From: Sporolactobacillus sp. THM7-4
Lineage (GTDB): Bacteria > Bacillota > Bacilli > Bacillales > Sporolactobacillaceae
Direction: 5' to 3'
Assembly: GCF_004153165.1 (NCBI RefSeq)
Contig: NZ_SEMD01000001.1
Span: 1 to 64,000, forward strand
DNA length: 64,000 nt
Shown: one piece after another, positions 9,565 through 23,142 of the stretch
Numbering within the stretch: position 1 is the stretch's first letter
Layout: every line of letters starts with the position of its first letter
Notes under the pieces: generated by a model
Told to the model about the DNA's origin: nothing
Seen by the model: only the letters and a program-made list of their open reading frames with translations
Databases searched by the model: none
Translations under genes and position numbers: made by a program

Positions 9565-10422
9565 TTAAAGAGACGCCAGAAAAGTGATCGTCAGCCCATC
9601 CATTCTCCTCAGTGAGATGCCCGATAATTCATAAAACTTCTCAATACGGTACTGGAGTGTATTTCTGTGCATATATAAATGTTTTGCCGTCAGGCTGATA
9701 TTACCCTGATGATTCCACAGAGCGCGAATCATCGATACCCATTCCGGATGATCGTCGAGGATCGTCCGGATTTCGGCCAGCACTGCCTGTTTTTTCATCG
9801 AATGAATCAAGAGCAGAAAGAAGGCTGTTTCAACACTGACCACTCGTTTCGATCTGCTTTTATTCAGATTAAAAAGCCTGCTTTCTTCCAAATAAGCGTT
9901 TCTCAGCATCGGGGACAGCGGGTAACGCAGGCCAATCAGAAACCGGCACTTCACTGAAAAATCGTTTTCTAATGTATTGGTGATCGATAGCAAACCTTCT
10001 TCAGTCAGTGACAGGTTTTTTTCAATAATCAGTCCTTGTTTTGAAGACAGATAGATGAAAGAAACCGATGAGTCAAAGAAGGCCTCGAATGCCCGGCGCC
10101 ACTCAATGAGCGCTTCGCCGGACAGGTTTCCGGTCACTTGAAAGTGTATGATTCTCACTCTGACAGAAGGATCGTATTTTTCAGGTATTTTTCCTTCTAT
10201 TAATATGTTGTACCAAAATTGGGCCTGTCTTGAAAGTACAGGCGGGATTTCCTGATTGAGCAAGGTTTTCAATAAATATATCTCACGGTCCGAAAGATTT
10301 TCTGAAGGAATGCCGATATAATAAGGCTCCTCATAGAAATAGAGCATGGTTTGTTCCGCCTTGAACGGTTTCTTTTTAACAATCGTGCCTGGATAATGGA
10401 TGAGAAGCTGATGAACGTTCAT
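9565..10422 (-). CDS. PucR/CdaR-type transcriptional regulator
   Basis: The 285-residue protein ends with the helix-turn-helix of the PucR C-terminal family (HTH_30): NISLTAKHLYMHRNTLQYRIEKF. The central part (residues 90-200) resembles the GGDEF-like domain of CdaR-type regulators. The longer open frame (to 10533) runs back through a terminator hairpin; ATG at 10422 follows AGGAAGTG at good spacing and is the likely start. It sits between msmK and the oligo-1,6-glucosidase gene, so control of maltodextrin genes is a fair guess. A LacI-type regulator also lies at the other end of the locus. The effector is unknown. Confidence 0.85.
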   Translation of the reverse strand: MNVHQLLIHYPGTIVKKKPFKAEQTMLYFYEEPYYIGIPSENLSDREIYLLKTLLNQEIPPVLSRQAQFWYNILIEGKIPEKYDPSVRVRIIHFQVTGNLSGEALIEWRRAFEAFFDSSVSFIYLSSKQGLIIEKNLSLTEEGLLSITNTLENDFSVKCRFLIGLRYPLSPMLRNAYLEESRLFNLNKSRSKRVVSVETAFFLLLIHSMKKQAVLAEIRTILDDHPEWVSMIRALWNHQGNISLTAKHLYMHRNTLQYRIEKFYELSGISLRRMDGLTITFLASL

Positions 10423-10475
10423 AAATTTCACTTCCTCGTTCCGTTTTGATTCAAAATGACGAATCATGAATAGCG

Positions 10476-10530
10476 AAAAAAATGCTTCGCTGCTCACTCC
10501 TGGTTGGTGAGCCGTACGAAGCCTTTTTCT
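10476..10530. terminator. Terminator of the maltodextrin operon, bidirectional
   Basis: Outer arms GCTTCG (10484-10489) and CGAAGC (10517-10522), and inner arms GCTCAC (10492-10497) and GTGAGC (10507-10512), form a two-part stem. T-runs follow on the minus strand (seven T, 10482-10476) and the plus strand (CTTTTTC). It lies between the glucosidase gene and the PucR-type gene. Confidence 0.85.
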
Positions 10531-10598
10531 CAAAACATTTTTTATAATTCAACGGACACGCCAGCCGGACTGAGATCTAGCTTTAGTGAACAGCCCCG

Positions 10599-15310
<4,712 letters not shown>

Positions 15311-15315
15311 TATTT

Positions 15316-16197
15316 TCATCTCCTGCTGCCTGCAAGCGCCAGTTTATTTTTATTTTCTTTATGTTCATCCTGAAAGTGGGTCCTCCAAAAGATTAATGTG
15401 ATCATAAGTACAAGACCGAAAGACTCAATCATCATCAATGTCCCAAAGTTAAAAGAAATGAGAGCAACAATCGATGCAGCAATAGATGGAAGCCCGGCGG
15501 ACATCATGACAATCGCTGCTGCTTCTCTGAACGAGTGAATATCCGATATTCTTGATCGTTTCGTCAGCCATAACAGGCCCGTTATCATTCCAGTGAAAAA
15601 CAGGTTGGACAGGCTCAGTGCTGCAAAACACAATAAAGAGATCGTTATGAGAAAATCCAATCGATACCTACTGACCCAGAGCTGCGAAATCACATTTTCT
15701 AAGTTTTTTTTATCACCACTGAATGTTAGCGTCCTGTTTTTCGGGTAATCGACGACGAATCCAAATCCATTTCGGTCACTGATGACCATCCTGTTCCTCT
15801 GAAATACAAGTGCATTCCCGAACTTCCGTATTTTCTGATGGTACTTTGAACCAACGATTTTCCATTTGTTTTCCGGATCAATGGCAATCAAGTTATTTCC
15901 GTTTATCTGCTGATAAGGCGACGCGTATAGTTCACCGTTTATGATCAAATGTCTCTGCATTTGCATGGCAAAATCTCGGTTAATTGTCTGGCTGACTGTC
16001 GGCATCAGAATAGATAACGGTATCGTTTTGACAGCCGAAAGCTGCAAAGTAAGCGGAATCATCAGACAACTGTTGATAAAAATAAATAGAAAAGATAGTT
16101 TCCACCAACTCAGGCTGTTTCTCCCGGCAAATATCCGGGACGGGCTGAACATATTTACAAAGTAACAGAATGGAAACACGTTAGTTTTAGACATCAT
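15316..16197 (-). CDS. malA: Maltodextrin utilisation membrane protein MalA, DUF1189 family
   Basis: The 293-residue protein has one N-terminal membrane helix (about residues 30-52), a mainly polar extracellular-type region (about 60-180) and a hydrophobic C-terminal part with three to four helices (180-275). This layout and the position between importer and maltose phosphorylase genes match the DUF1189/MalA proteins of Listeria and streptococcal maltodextrin operons. Its biochemical role is not established. It lies 77 bases after malG and ends five bases before the phosphorylase start. The start could be either of the first two Met codons. Call based on context plus remembered family features. 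Confidence 0.8.
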   Translation of the reverse strand: MMSKTNVFPFCYFVNMFSPSRIFAGRNSLSWWKLSFLFIFINSCLMIPLTLQLSAVKTIPLSILMPTVSQTINRDFAMQMQRHLIINGELYASPYQQINGNNLIAIDPENKWKIVGSKYHQKIRKFGNALVFQRNRMVISDRNGFGFVVDYPKNRTLTFSGDKKNLENVISQLWVSRYRLDFLITISLLCFAALSLSNLFFTGMITGLLWLTKRSRISDIHSFREAAAIVMMSAGLPSIAASIVALISFNFGTLMMIESFGLVLMITLIFWRTHFQDEHKENKNKLALAGSRR

Positions 16198-16274
16198 AAC
16201 CTTTGACCCCCATTATCCAGCTCTTGTTTCTATAATTCAGACTGACCTGACCGATTATTTCATGGAAGCATTCA

Positions 16275-17126
16275 TCAACCCTTCGTCCCTCCTGCTGTCA
16301 GACCGCTTTGGAAATAGCGCTGCAGGAAAAAGAACAGAAGAACAATCGGTATCGAGATCAAAAATGAGCCCGCTGCAAACATGGATACATTCTGATTCGT
16401 CGGATTGGCGATAAATTGCTGTAAACCAACGGCAACCGTAAGATTCGACGGGGTTCTTAGTAAAAAGGCTGCCAAGAGGTAATCTCCGAAAGGTCCCATA
16501 AATGCCCACAGAGCCTGAACGGCGATCATGGGCATAGCAAGCGGAAGATTGATCTGACAAAGAATCCGTAAATGTCCGGCACCATCGATTCTTGCCGATT
16601 CGTCAAGATCGCGCGGAATCGTATCAAAATATCCCTTCATCAGCCATGTATTCATCGGGATACCACCGCCGACATAGACCATGGTCAGATACCAGAAATG
16701 GTCGAGGCCGTTAATAATCAACCCAAGAACAAAGAATGCCGTCAGTGCTGCCATTGTAGGAACCATCTGAATGATTAGAAAGAATATCAGCCCGTTTTTT
16801 CGTCCCTTGAAGCGATAACGGCTATAGGTGTAGCCAGCCAGCGTTACGATCGTAACCTGAATAATCATGGTAAAAATCGCAATGACGATTGTATTTTTAA
16901 ACCAGGTCAGATAGAGCGTCTCAGTAAAAAGCTGGCGAAAATTATCCAGTGTCCAGTGCATATTCAGGTCGAGAGAGAATGCCGCAAGGTTAGTGTTATT
17001 AAAGGCAGACTGGGCTGTGATCAGTAAAGGATAAATGATAATGACACTGAGCGTCACTAAAAATAAATAGGTGAAAAAGCGATTGAAGGACTTACTGGCC
17101 TTCCGACTGCTCAAGAGTTTTTTCAT
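16275..17126 (-). CDS. malG: Maltodextrin ABC transporter permease MalG
   Basis: This 283-residue inner-membrane subunit has six likely helices (first at about 17-39). The cytoplasmic EAA loop that docks on the ATPase reads [17 protein letters not shown], with the conserved Gly. It starts one base after the malF stop codon, showing translational coupling. MalG, MalF and the lipoprotein MalE form the importer; the ATPase is supplied in trans, most likely by MsmK at 8.4 kb. Family and order are clear. Substrate (maltose/maltodextrin) is inferred from the surrounding enzymes. Confidence 0.94.
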   Translation of the reverse strand: MKKLLSSRKASKSFNRFFTYLFLVTLSVIIIYPLLITAQSAFNNTNLAAFSLDLNMHWTLDNFRQLFTETLYLTWFKNTIVIAIFTMIIQVTIVTLAGYTYSRYRFKGRKNGLIFFLIIQMVPTMAALTAFFVLGLIINGLDHFWYLTMVYVGGGIPMNTWLMKGYFDTIPRDLDESARIDGAGHLRILCQINLPLAMPMIAVQALWAFMGPFGDYLLAAFLLRTPSNLTVAVGLQQFIANPTNQNVSMFAAGSFLISIPIVLLFFFLQRYFQSGLTAGGTKG

Positions 17127-17127
17127 C

Positions 17128-18435
17128 CTACATCATCTCCTCGTTACTGAAGGCATGCGTTTTCTTAAAGGCGAAGAGTGAGATTCCGATAACGATAATG
17201 GAAATCACAATGGTAACGGCAGATGCAAGTTGATACTGCGGAGATGTCCCTGTTGTCAGCTTGTAGATCCAGGAAATCAGTATATCCGTTGCTCCGGCAC
17301 CGCCACCAACGTCCCCCGGTCCTCCCGAGTTGAACAGGTAGATAATAGAAAAATTATTAAAATTGAACGTATATTGAGTAATGAATACCGGTGCTGTCGC
17401 AAACAGGATCATGGGCAGCGTAATCTTTGTGAACTTTTGAACAAAGTTTGCACCATCAATATCAGCCGCCTCATACAAATCATCAGGAATGGATTGCAAA
17501 ACACCCGTAACCATAACGAAAATGTATGGGAACCCCAGCCATGTTTGAATCATGATCAGAGCTGTCTTTGTCCAGAAAGGATTTGTTTTCCAGGGTATAT
17601 CCTGTATATGAAGAAACGGGATATCATTTAAAAAGGCTAAAACCTGCTGGTTAATCGCACCGATGCTGTCATTAAACATGTTAGAGAAACTCATGATTGT
17701 GACGAATGCCGGTACGGCCCATGGCAAAAGAAAGATAATCCGCCATAATCGCCTGCCGACAATAAACTTTTGGTTCGTAATAACGGCTGTCAAAATACCC
17801 AGCACAATCTGGCACGTCGTTGCGAGGAACGTCCAGACAATCGTCCACCCCAGCACGGTAACGAAAGTCGCACGATAAGAACTGAGAAAAAACATATTAA
17901 AAAAGTTTTGCAAGCCAACCCAATCGATCAGTTTCGCTGGTGGGATATGGTAAAAGTCATAGTTCGTGAATGCCATGAACAGGGTAACGAGTACCGGAAA
18001 GACGATGACGAAGAGCATGACGAAATAAGCAGGTATCGTTAACAGATAGGGGAAACCATTTTCCCAGACATTTTTCAACATGGAGGAAGCACTTCGGTTC
18101 ACTTTACCAAATTGATTCCATCGTTTTGCCACCTGGCGTGCATCACTGATACTGAGTAGCATAACCATCAAATAGATAAATGTCATAATAATCTGTAATG
18201 TACCTTTTACAAGTAAGAAAAGGGAATGATCCCGGATCGGAACCGTTCCCAATGTGATGAAACCTTGAAAAGCAGGTATCCCGACTGTGACAAGCTCAAT
18301 AATAAAACCACAAGTTATCAGGAGGTATAAGATTCCCTTTAACAATTGCCCATTATAGATTTGTCCAAGGCCGGGAATGAGGGACAACAAACCTGCTTTT
18401 CTTACACTTTTTTTAGTACCCTGCTGGTCAGTCAT
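17128..18435 (-). CDS. malF: Maltodextrin ABC transporter permease MalF
   Basis: The 435-residue permease has an additional N-terminal region (residues 1-115) with two to three helices opening with [20 protein letters not shown], followed by the standard six-helix core from about residue 130. The EAA loop reads [21 protein letters not shown]. Firmicute MalF/MdxF proteins share this extra domain; its role is unknown. The gene lies 27 bases after malE and one base before malG. A small gene at 5967-6422 encodes what looks like the extra domain alone. Substrate is inferred from context. Confidence 0.94.
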   Translation of the reverse strand: MTDQQGTKKSVRKAGLLSLIPGLGQIYNGQLLKGILYLLITCGFIIELVTVGIPAFQGFITLGTVPIRDHSLFLLVKGTLQIIMTFIYLMVMLLSISDARQVAKRWNQFGKVNRSASSMLKNVWENGFPYLLTIPAYFVMLFVIVFPVLVTLFMAFTNYDFYHIPPAKLIDWVGLQNFFNMFFLSSYRATFVTVLGWTIVWTFLATTCQIVLGILTAVITNQKFIVGRRLWRIIFLLPWAVPAFVTIMSFSNMFNDSIGAINQQVLAFLNDIPFLHIQDIPWKTNPFWTKTALIMIQTWLGFPYIFVMVTGVLQSIPDDLYEAADIDGANFVQKFTKITLPMILFATAPVFITQYTFNFNNFSIIYLFNSGGPGDVGGGAGATDILISWIYKLTTGTSPQYQLASAVTIVISIIVIGISLFAFKKTHAFSNEEMM

Positions 18436-18462
18436 GTTATCCCCTCATTTCTTCTTTTGATT

Positions 18463-19728
18463 TCATTTATTCTGATACTTTTGGGCAATGGTCTTATGAA
18501 GAGATCCCACAGCATCATTCAGTGCCTGTTCCGGTGTTTTCTTGCCTGAAGCCACATTGAACATCGCCGGTTCCATTGTTGTCCATACCTCAGCCATTTC
18601 CGGGATGGAAGGCATCGGTAACGAAGAACTATATTGTGAAATCACGGCCTTTGCAACGGCATCATTCGAGCGGTTAACTTTATCCTGCGCACCAGGATTG
18701 ATTGGAATTTCATTAGTAGACTTATAGAACTTGTAAGCATTCGTATCGTTCGTTACATAGGACAGCCACTTTTTGGCCAGACTCGGTTCCTTCGTGTAAG
18801 CGGATGCCACCCAGGCTTTCCCGCCAGCAAACGGGGCGTATTCTTTTCCATTTGGGAGTGTCGGGATCCTGGCCACCCCATAGTTGATTTTAGATTTATT
18901 ATAGGTTGCTGCCTGCCATGGACCGTCAATCACTGCACCGGCCTTGCCTGTAATAAATTCGTTGGTTACGAAGTTTCCGGCCGACTTCACGTCCTGCATG
19001 CCTTTAGGCCAGATCGTTTGAAACCATTTTGCCGCATAAGTCACCGCCTGAACTGAACCTGAATTATTCAGACCGATGTCTTTTGGATCGGTATCGTTTT
19101 TACCGAATACATAGCCGCCGTAGCCGGCGTATAATCCGTATGCAAAGTAAAAATCGGTCCACTTAACTAAGAAACCCGTGCTCTTCCCTGGTTCGCTTTT
19201 AAAAGCAAATCGTTTTTCCTTTGCGAGCGCTTCCAATTGTTTGAATGTTGTTGGTACTTTTTTCACCAAATCTTTATTGTAGAACATGACAAGAGCTTCA
19301 ACGGTCAGCGGAACACCATAATATTTTTTCCCTGCCTTAACCTGCTGCTGTCCTTTCTGATCGAGGAAGCTCAGCATGTTCTTATCAAGTGCCAACAGCT
19401 GTCCCTGCTGTCCAAGCGCACCGACACGGTCATAAGGAGCGAGCATAACATCCGGCGCTTTTCCAGCCGGCCCATCTAAAGAAAGTGCCGTTAATTGGTC
19501 GAACATCGGTTTCTTGACGACTTTTACCGTTACATTATTCTCCTTTTCAAATTTTCCTTTTACACTATTGACAAAGCTTGCATAGGCAGTATTGGATGAG
19601 TCGACCGATACGGTCAGAACTTTCTTCGAACCTGAGCTCCCTGAACTGCCTCCTGAACCACATGCTGCGAGTGTCATGACTAAACCAAAAATAATTAAAG
19701 CGGATACTGCTTTTTTGATAAATGTCAT
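18463..19728 (-). CDS. malE: Maltodextrin-binding lipoprotein MalE
   Basis: The extracellular solute-binding subunit has 421 residues. The signal peptide (MTFIKKAVSALIIFGLVM) ends in a lipobox LAAC with Cys23 as the lipidated residue, followed by a Gly/Ser linker. The body fits SBP family 1 (MdxE/MalE type), for example MLAPYDRVGALGQQGQLL and AVIDGPWQAATYN. It opens the importer operon malE-malF-malG-malA. Its own promoter carries a cre overlapping the -35 box, and a 14-bp palindrome lies just upstream. The ribosome binding site GGGGGGAGAG is strong. Confidence 0.95.
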   Translation of the reverse strand: MTFIKKAVSALIIFGLVMTLAACGSGGSSGSSGSKKVLTVSVDSSNTAYASFVNSVKGKFEKENNVTVKVVKKPMFDQLTALSLDGPAGKAPDVMLAPYDRVGALGQQGQLLALDKNMLSFLDQKGQQQVKAGKKYYGVPLTVEALVMFYNKDLVKKVPTTFKQLEALAKEKRFAFKSEPGKSTGFLVKWTDFYFAYGLYAGYGGYVFGKNDTDPKDIGLNNSGSVQAVTYAAKWFQTIWPKGMQDVKSAGNFVTNEFITGKAGAVIDGPWQAATYNKSKINYGVARIPTLPNGKEYAPFAGGKAWVASAYTKEPSLAKKWLSYVTNDTNAYKFYKSTNEIPINPGAQDKVNRSNDAVAKAVISQYSSSLPMPSIPEMAEVWTTMEPAMFNVASGKKTPEQALNDAVGSLHKTIAQKYQNK

Positions 19729-19761
19729 GTGTTTCTCTCCCCCCTTTTATCTTACAGGAAT

Positions 19762-19790
19762 ATTATAAATTTCCGTTGTAAGCGTTTACA
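19762..19790 (-). promoter_or_regulatory. malE promoter
   Basis: On the minus strand TGTAAA (19790-19785) and TATAAT (19767-19762) are spaced by 17 bases. The -35 box lies within the cre. Confidence 0.75.
19777..19790. promoter_or_regulatory. cre / LacI-family operator at malE promoter
   Basis: TGTAAGCGTTTACA is a near-perfect catabolite-responsive element, extended by matching flanks (TTGTAA...TTACAA). It covers the -35 region, so binding would block transcription. It may be bound by CcpA, by the locus LacI-type regulator, or both. Confidence 0.88.
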
Positions 19791-19803
19791 ACCGGAAATC
19801 CGA

Positions 19804-19817
19804 TGTTACCGGTAACA
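19804..19817. promoter_or_regulatory. Perfect 14-bp palindrome upstream of malE promoter
   Basis: TGTTACCGGTAACA is fully self-complementary and lies 13 bases beyond the cre, just after the neopullulanase stop. Its core differs from the cre, so a second regulator is likely. The candidates in the locus are the LacI-type and PucR-type proteins. Confidence 0.6.
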
Positions 19818-19830
19818 CGTTTTAGAAACG

Positions 19831-21627
19831 CTACATTCCGGTTTCCAAAATCAAAAACGTTTCCGGCGGTACTGAAACATGCCCCGAACTCAATTTATTT
19901 CCGGTCCAGCAATCGGTTAAAGAGAGTCTGAACCTGCTCAGAACGACGTCCTGTTTTTCCGGGCCATGATTGAAAATAAAGATCAGCGCACGGCCGTTAT
20001 ATTCCCTGCTGAAGCAAAGCAGTTTGCGTTTATCATCGACGTTCAGCCAGTCCAGATTTCCATAAGTCAGAACAGGCTGGTATCTTTTCCGCAATTCAAT
20101 GATCTTTCTCGTAAATGCCAGCATATCCAGATCCTGTTTGTCTTCATCCCAGATCATGCACTTCCGGCAAAGCGGATCATTTCCCCCGTCCATGCCAATT
20201 TCTGTTCCATAATAAATACACGGCGAACCGGTCTGGGCAAACAGAAATGCCAGTGCCAGCTTTACTTTCTGCTTGTTGCCCTCTGCTTTCGTCAGAATAC
20301 GTGCCGTATCATGGCTGTCCAATAAGTTGAAAGTCACTTCATTAGCTGACTGCATGTATTTCATATAGTGCTCATTTATGTTGCCTGCGGCTTCTGAAGC
20401 CGAAATTTTGTCCTCAACGAAAAAATCAATGATTGATTGCGTCAGCGGGTAATTCATGACACTGTGAAACTCGTCGCCCTGAAGCCAGTTCCACGCATCA
20501 TGCCAGATTTCCCCAACAATGTAGATGTCACTTTTTTCACTAATGACAGCATCGTGAAACTTTTTCCAGAATCGGTGATCGACTTCATTGGCGACATCCA
20601 GACGCCATCCATCAATATCAAACTCTCTGATCCAGTAAGTTGCAATATCAATAAGATATTTCTGCACTTCAGGATTGGCTGTATTCAGTTTCGGCATCTT
20701 CGGTGTAAAAGCAAACGTATCATAGGACAGTGTCGTCTTTCCCTCAACGTTGCCGTTCTCTCCTTCCTTTACTGGAAAAGAACGGATATGAAACCAGTCC
20801 TTATAACGTGAGTTTTCCTGGTTTTTGACGACATCCTGCCACTGCTTTGATGCGCTGCCGATATGATTAAATACCGCATCAAGCATAATCCGAATTCCGC
20901 GCCTGTGCGATTCATCAACCAGTTTCCTGAACGTCTCCTTATCGCCAAAATTCGGATCGATTGTCAAGTAGTCTATTGTATCGTATTTATGATTGGTCGG
21001 AGATTTGAAAATTGGATTTAAATAAATACCACTAATTCCAAGATCCTGTAAATAATCCAGGTGATCTATGATTCCCTGCAAATCTCCTCCAAAAAAGTCG
21101 TCTCGTTCGGGATCCCTGCTTCCCCAGGGGAGTACCTTCTCAGGAGAAATTGATGGATTACCATTAGCAAACCGTTCAGGAAAGATCTGATACCAAACGG
21201 TTGACTTCACCCAGTCAGGAGCTTTAAATGTATCGACAGCATGCATAAACGGAAATTTAAAAAAGTTTTCCGAAGCCATTGAAGTTATCTCTTTAAAAGG
21301 CTGAAATCCCCGGTCTCCATAAAAGGCCTGCTCTCCATCATTTCCAATCAGAAGAAAACCGTACTGTAATCGGTGGAACGGGGGTTTCAGGGCAATAAAC
21401 CAATAATCATGCAGTTGTGTCTGTGCTGCCTTTCTCATTTGTTGGTGCTGATTGATCCAATCATAGTCTCCATCCTTATTTTGTACCACTTCAAATGGAT
21501 CTCCAAAAAATAAAAATACAGACTTAATGTCGTCTTTTTTTGTCCGCAGTTTAAGATGCAATATGTCCTTATCATAAGCGTAGGCATAAGCGCTGCACGG
21601 TTGATGGTACACGGCTGATTTTTCCAT
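19831..21627 (-). CDS. Neopullulanase / cyclomaltodextrinase, GH13 subfamily 20
   Basis: The 598-residue enzyme has an N-terminal starch-binding-like domain (CBM34, residues 1-125) followed by the GH13 barrel. The triad is Asp344 in DGWRLDVANEV, Glu373 in IVGEIWHDAW and Asp440 in LLDSHDTARI. No signal peptide is present, so it acts inside the cell on imported maltodextrins, cyclodextrins or pullulan fragments, releasing maltose for the phosphorylase. It lies between the LacI-type gene and malE on the same strand. Maltogenic amylase is an alternative name for close relatives; sequence alone does not separate them. Confidence 0.93.
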   Translation of the reverse strand: MEKSAVYHQPCSAYAYAYDKDILHLKLRTKKDDIKSVFLFFGDPFEVVQNKDGDYDWINQHQQMRKAAQTQLHDYWFIALKPPFHRLQYGFLLIGNDGEQAFYGDRGFQPFKEITSMASENFFKFPFMHAVDTFKAPDWVKSTVWYQIFPERFANGNPSISPEKVLPWGSRDPERDDFFGGDLQGIIDHLDYLQDLGISGIYLNPIFKSPTNHKYDTIDYLTIDPNFGDKETFRKLVDESHRRGIRIMLDAVFNHIGSASKQWQDVVKNQENSRYKDWFHIRSFPVKEGENGNVEGKTTLSYDTFAFTPKMPKLNTANPEVQKYLIDIATYWIREFDIDGWRLDVANEVDHRFWKKFHDAVISEKSDIYIVGEIWHDAWNWLQGDEFHSVMNYPLTQSIIDFFVEDKISASEAAGNINEHYMKYMQSANEVTFNLLDSHDTARILTKAEGNKQKVKLALAFLFAQTGSPCIYYGTEIGMDGGNDPLCRKCMIWDEDKQDLDMLAFTRKIIELRKRYQPVLTYGNLDWLNVDDKRKLLCFSREYNGRALIFIFNHGPEKQDVVLSRFRLSLTDCWTGNKLSSGHVSVPPETFLILETGM

Positions 21628-21739
21628 TTAAACAAGCCTCCATTTACTCATTTGTATCAGAGGAAGATTCGTATAACAGTCTTCAGCGGTTCATGTTTCC
21701 TCTCTTTTTCAGTTATCAGAATGTGCCTGTTTGTCCTTA

Positions 21740-22690
21740 CTATACGGTGGAACCACGGACAATCAGTTCAGGCGGAAAGAGGCAGCTGCCCAGTTTCATT
21801 CCATCCTGTTGAATTTTCTGTAATAGCATTTTTGCGCATTCACCGCCCATTTCGATAATCGGCTGACGGATAGTTGTAAGTTTCGGACAGGAAATCCGAT
21901 CAAGAAACACACCGTCGAAACCTGTTACGGCAACCTGTTCCGGAATGGAAAGACCGAGGTCCTGAGCCGCCCGGACGACACCGACAGCCAGCCGGTCTGA
22001 AGCACAGACGAATGCGGTTTTACAACGGGAGGTCTTCAAATATGCAGCCGCATTGCTCTGAGAAACATGTGAGCTGTTTTTCATCAATTGAATGTATGGA
22101 TTCAGACCGCATTCACACATGGTTTCAACATATCCGGCCTCTCTCATGGCCATAAAAGGTTCGTTCAGATCGATACCGAAAAATAAAATAGATTCAAACC
22201 CCTGTTCAATTAAGTGCCGCGTCGCCAGTTTAATGCCCTTCCTGTTATCCACATCAACAAAGTCGTAGCCTTTGTCGTTCTGACCAAACAGAACAACTGG
22301 TTGATTGAGCACACTGATGATCGATGAATAGTCTTCCTCACGCATTCCGGTAACAATCAGGCCGTCACATCGTCCAATTGCATGTGAATTTCTTGTCACC
22401 AGCTGGAGAGAATAATGATGTTTGTCAAGTTCGAGAGCAATTCCCGTAAGCAGGTTCATATAATAAGGCTCAGTCGTGTCCATCTCTTCCAAGATTAATA
22501 ATTTAATAACCTGTGACCGTTTTTTTACCAAAGCCCGGGCCGCAACATTCGGGACATAATTCAATTCTTTCATCGCTGCATAAACAAGTTCTCTTAATTC
22601 ATCTGATACTTTATCCGGATGGTTGATTACCCTGGAAACCGTCATTTTAGAAACAACGGCCTTTTTTGCGACATCAGACAAAGTTGCCAA
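21740..22690 (-). CDS. LacI-family transcriptional regulator of the maltodextrin locus
   Basis: The 316-residue protein starts with a LacI helix-turn-helix (ATLSDVAKKAVVSKMTVSRV, then INHPDKVSDELRELVYAAM) and hinge helix (YVPNVAARALVKKRSQ). A periplasmic-binding-protein-like effector domain follows, with VTGFDGVFLDRISCPKLTTI near the end. The usual Gly of the HTH turn is Val (AVVS), a mild oddity. It precedes the neopullulanase and importer genes and most likely controls them, like MalR/MdxR. A cre-like sequence lies upstream of it. The inducer, probably maltose or maltodextrin, is an inference. Confidence 0.92.
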   Translation of the reverse strand: MATLSDVAKKAVVSKMTVSRVINHPDKVSDELRELVYAAMKELNYVPNVAARALVKKRSQVIKLLILEEMDTTEPYYMNLLTGIALELDKHHYSLQLVTRNSHAIGRCDGLIVTGMREEDYSSIISVLNQPVVLFGQNDKGYDFVDVDNRKGIKLATRHLIEQGFESILFFGIDLNEPFMAMREAGYVETMCECGLNPYIQLMKNSSHVSQSNAAAYLKTSRCKTAFVCASDRLAVGVVRAAQDLGLSIPEQVAVTGFDGVFLDRISCPKLTTIRQPIIEMGGECAKMLLQKIQQDGMKLGSCLFPPELIVRGSTV

Positions 22691-22742
22691 CGAATCTCCC
22701 CGCTTTCTCTTCTTATGCTGTTTTCTGTATTATAACATTAAC

Positions 22743-22757
22743 ATTAAAGCGCTCACA
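22743..22757. promoter_or_regulatory. Weak cre-like site upstream of the LacI-type gene
   Basis: TGTGAGCGCTTTAAT on the minus strand keeps the AGCGCT core but departs from the cre consensus on both flanks. It lies 53 bases before the regulator start and could serve CcpA or autoregulation. Confidence 0.4.
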
Positions 22758-22800
22758 TGAATCAGTATGACTTATTTATGCTCTGAGCCAAACTCTCTCA

Positions 22801-22842
22801 GGACAAAGTGGCTCAACTCGCGGACAAAGTCGTTCAACTGCC
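22801..22842. repeat. Two 21-bp tandem repeats, possible IS-end relic
   Basis: GGACAAAGTGGCTCAACT (from 22801) is followed after exactly 21 bases by GGACAAAGTCGTTCAACT (from 22822). The layout is the same as the pair at 7208-7240. Confidence 0.5.
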
Positions 22843-23142
22843 TTTTGGGACTATAGTCTTATTTTTTAATAGATAAGTGTTGTTCTTCTTAATTCTGGTA
22901 GATAAACAGAGTCTTTTGTACCTATTTTACCATTCATTTCATCCCTGTTTTTCAACCGGTTGTCTTTTCCTGTCGAAATTTTCTTTTAATTAAATCTTAA
23001 CGAAAATCCTTTGTCGGAGTATGATGAATGTTGAATATTAACGTCTATTTTTTCAGTTTTTTTAAAAGAGGGTGATCATCTCCGCAGTATAACGTTTAAA
23101 TGTTTTCTATTATTCTATCAATTAGAAGGGAGATTATCATTC

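Larger units (their letters stand above)
22691..23142. other. Divergent intergenic region, LacI-type gene / S53 protease
   Basis: The region holds a cre-like sequence (22743-22757) and a 21-bp tandem repeat (22801-22842). Its right half is AT-rich and carries the protease promoter. I see no clear -35/-10 pair for the protease and no gene in between. Confidence 0.5.
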
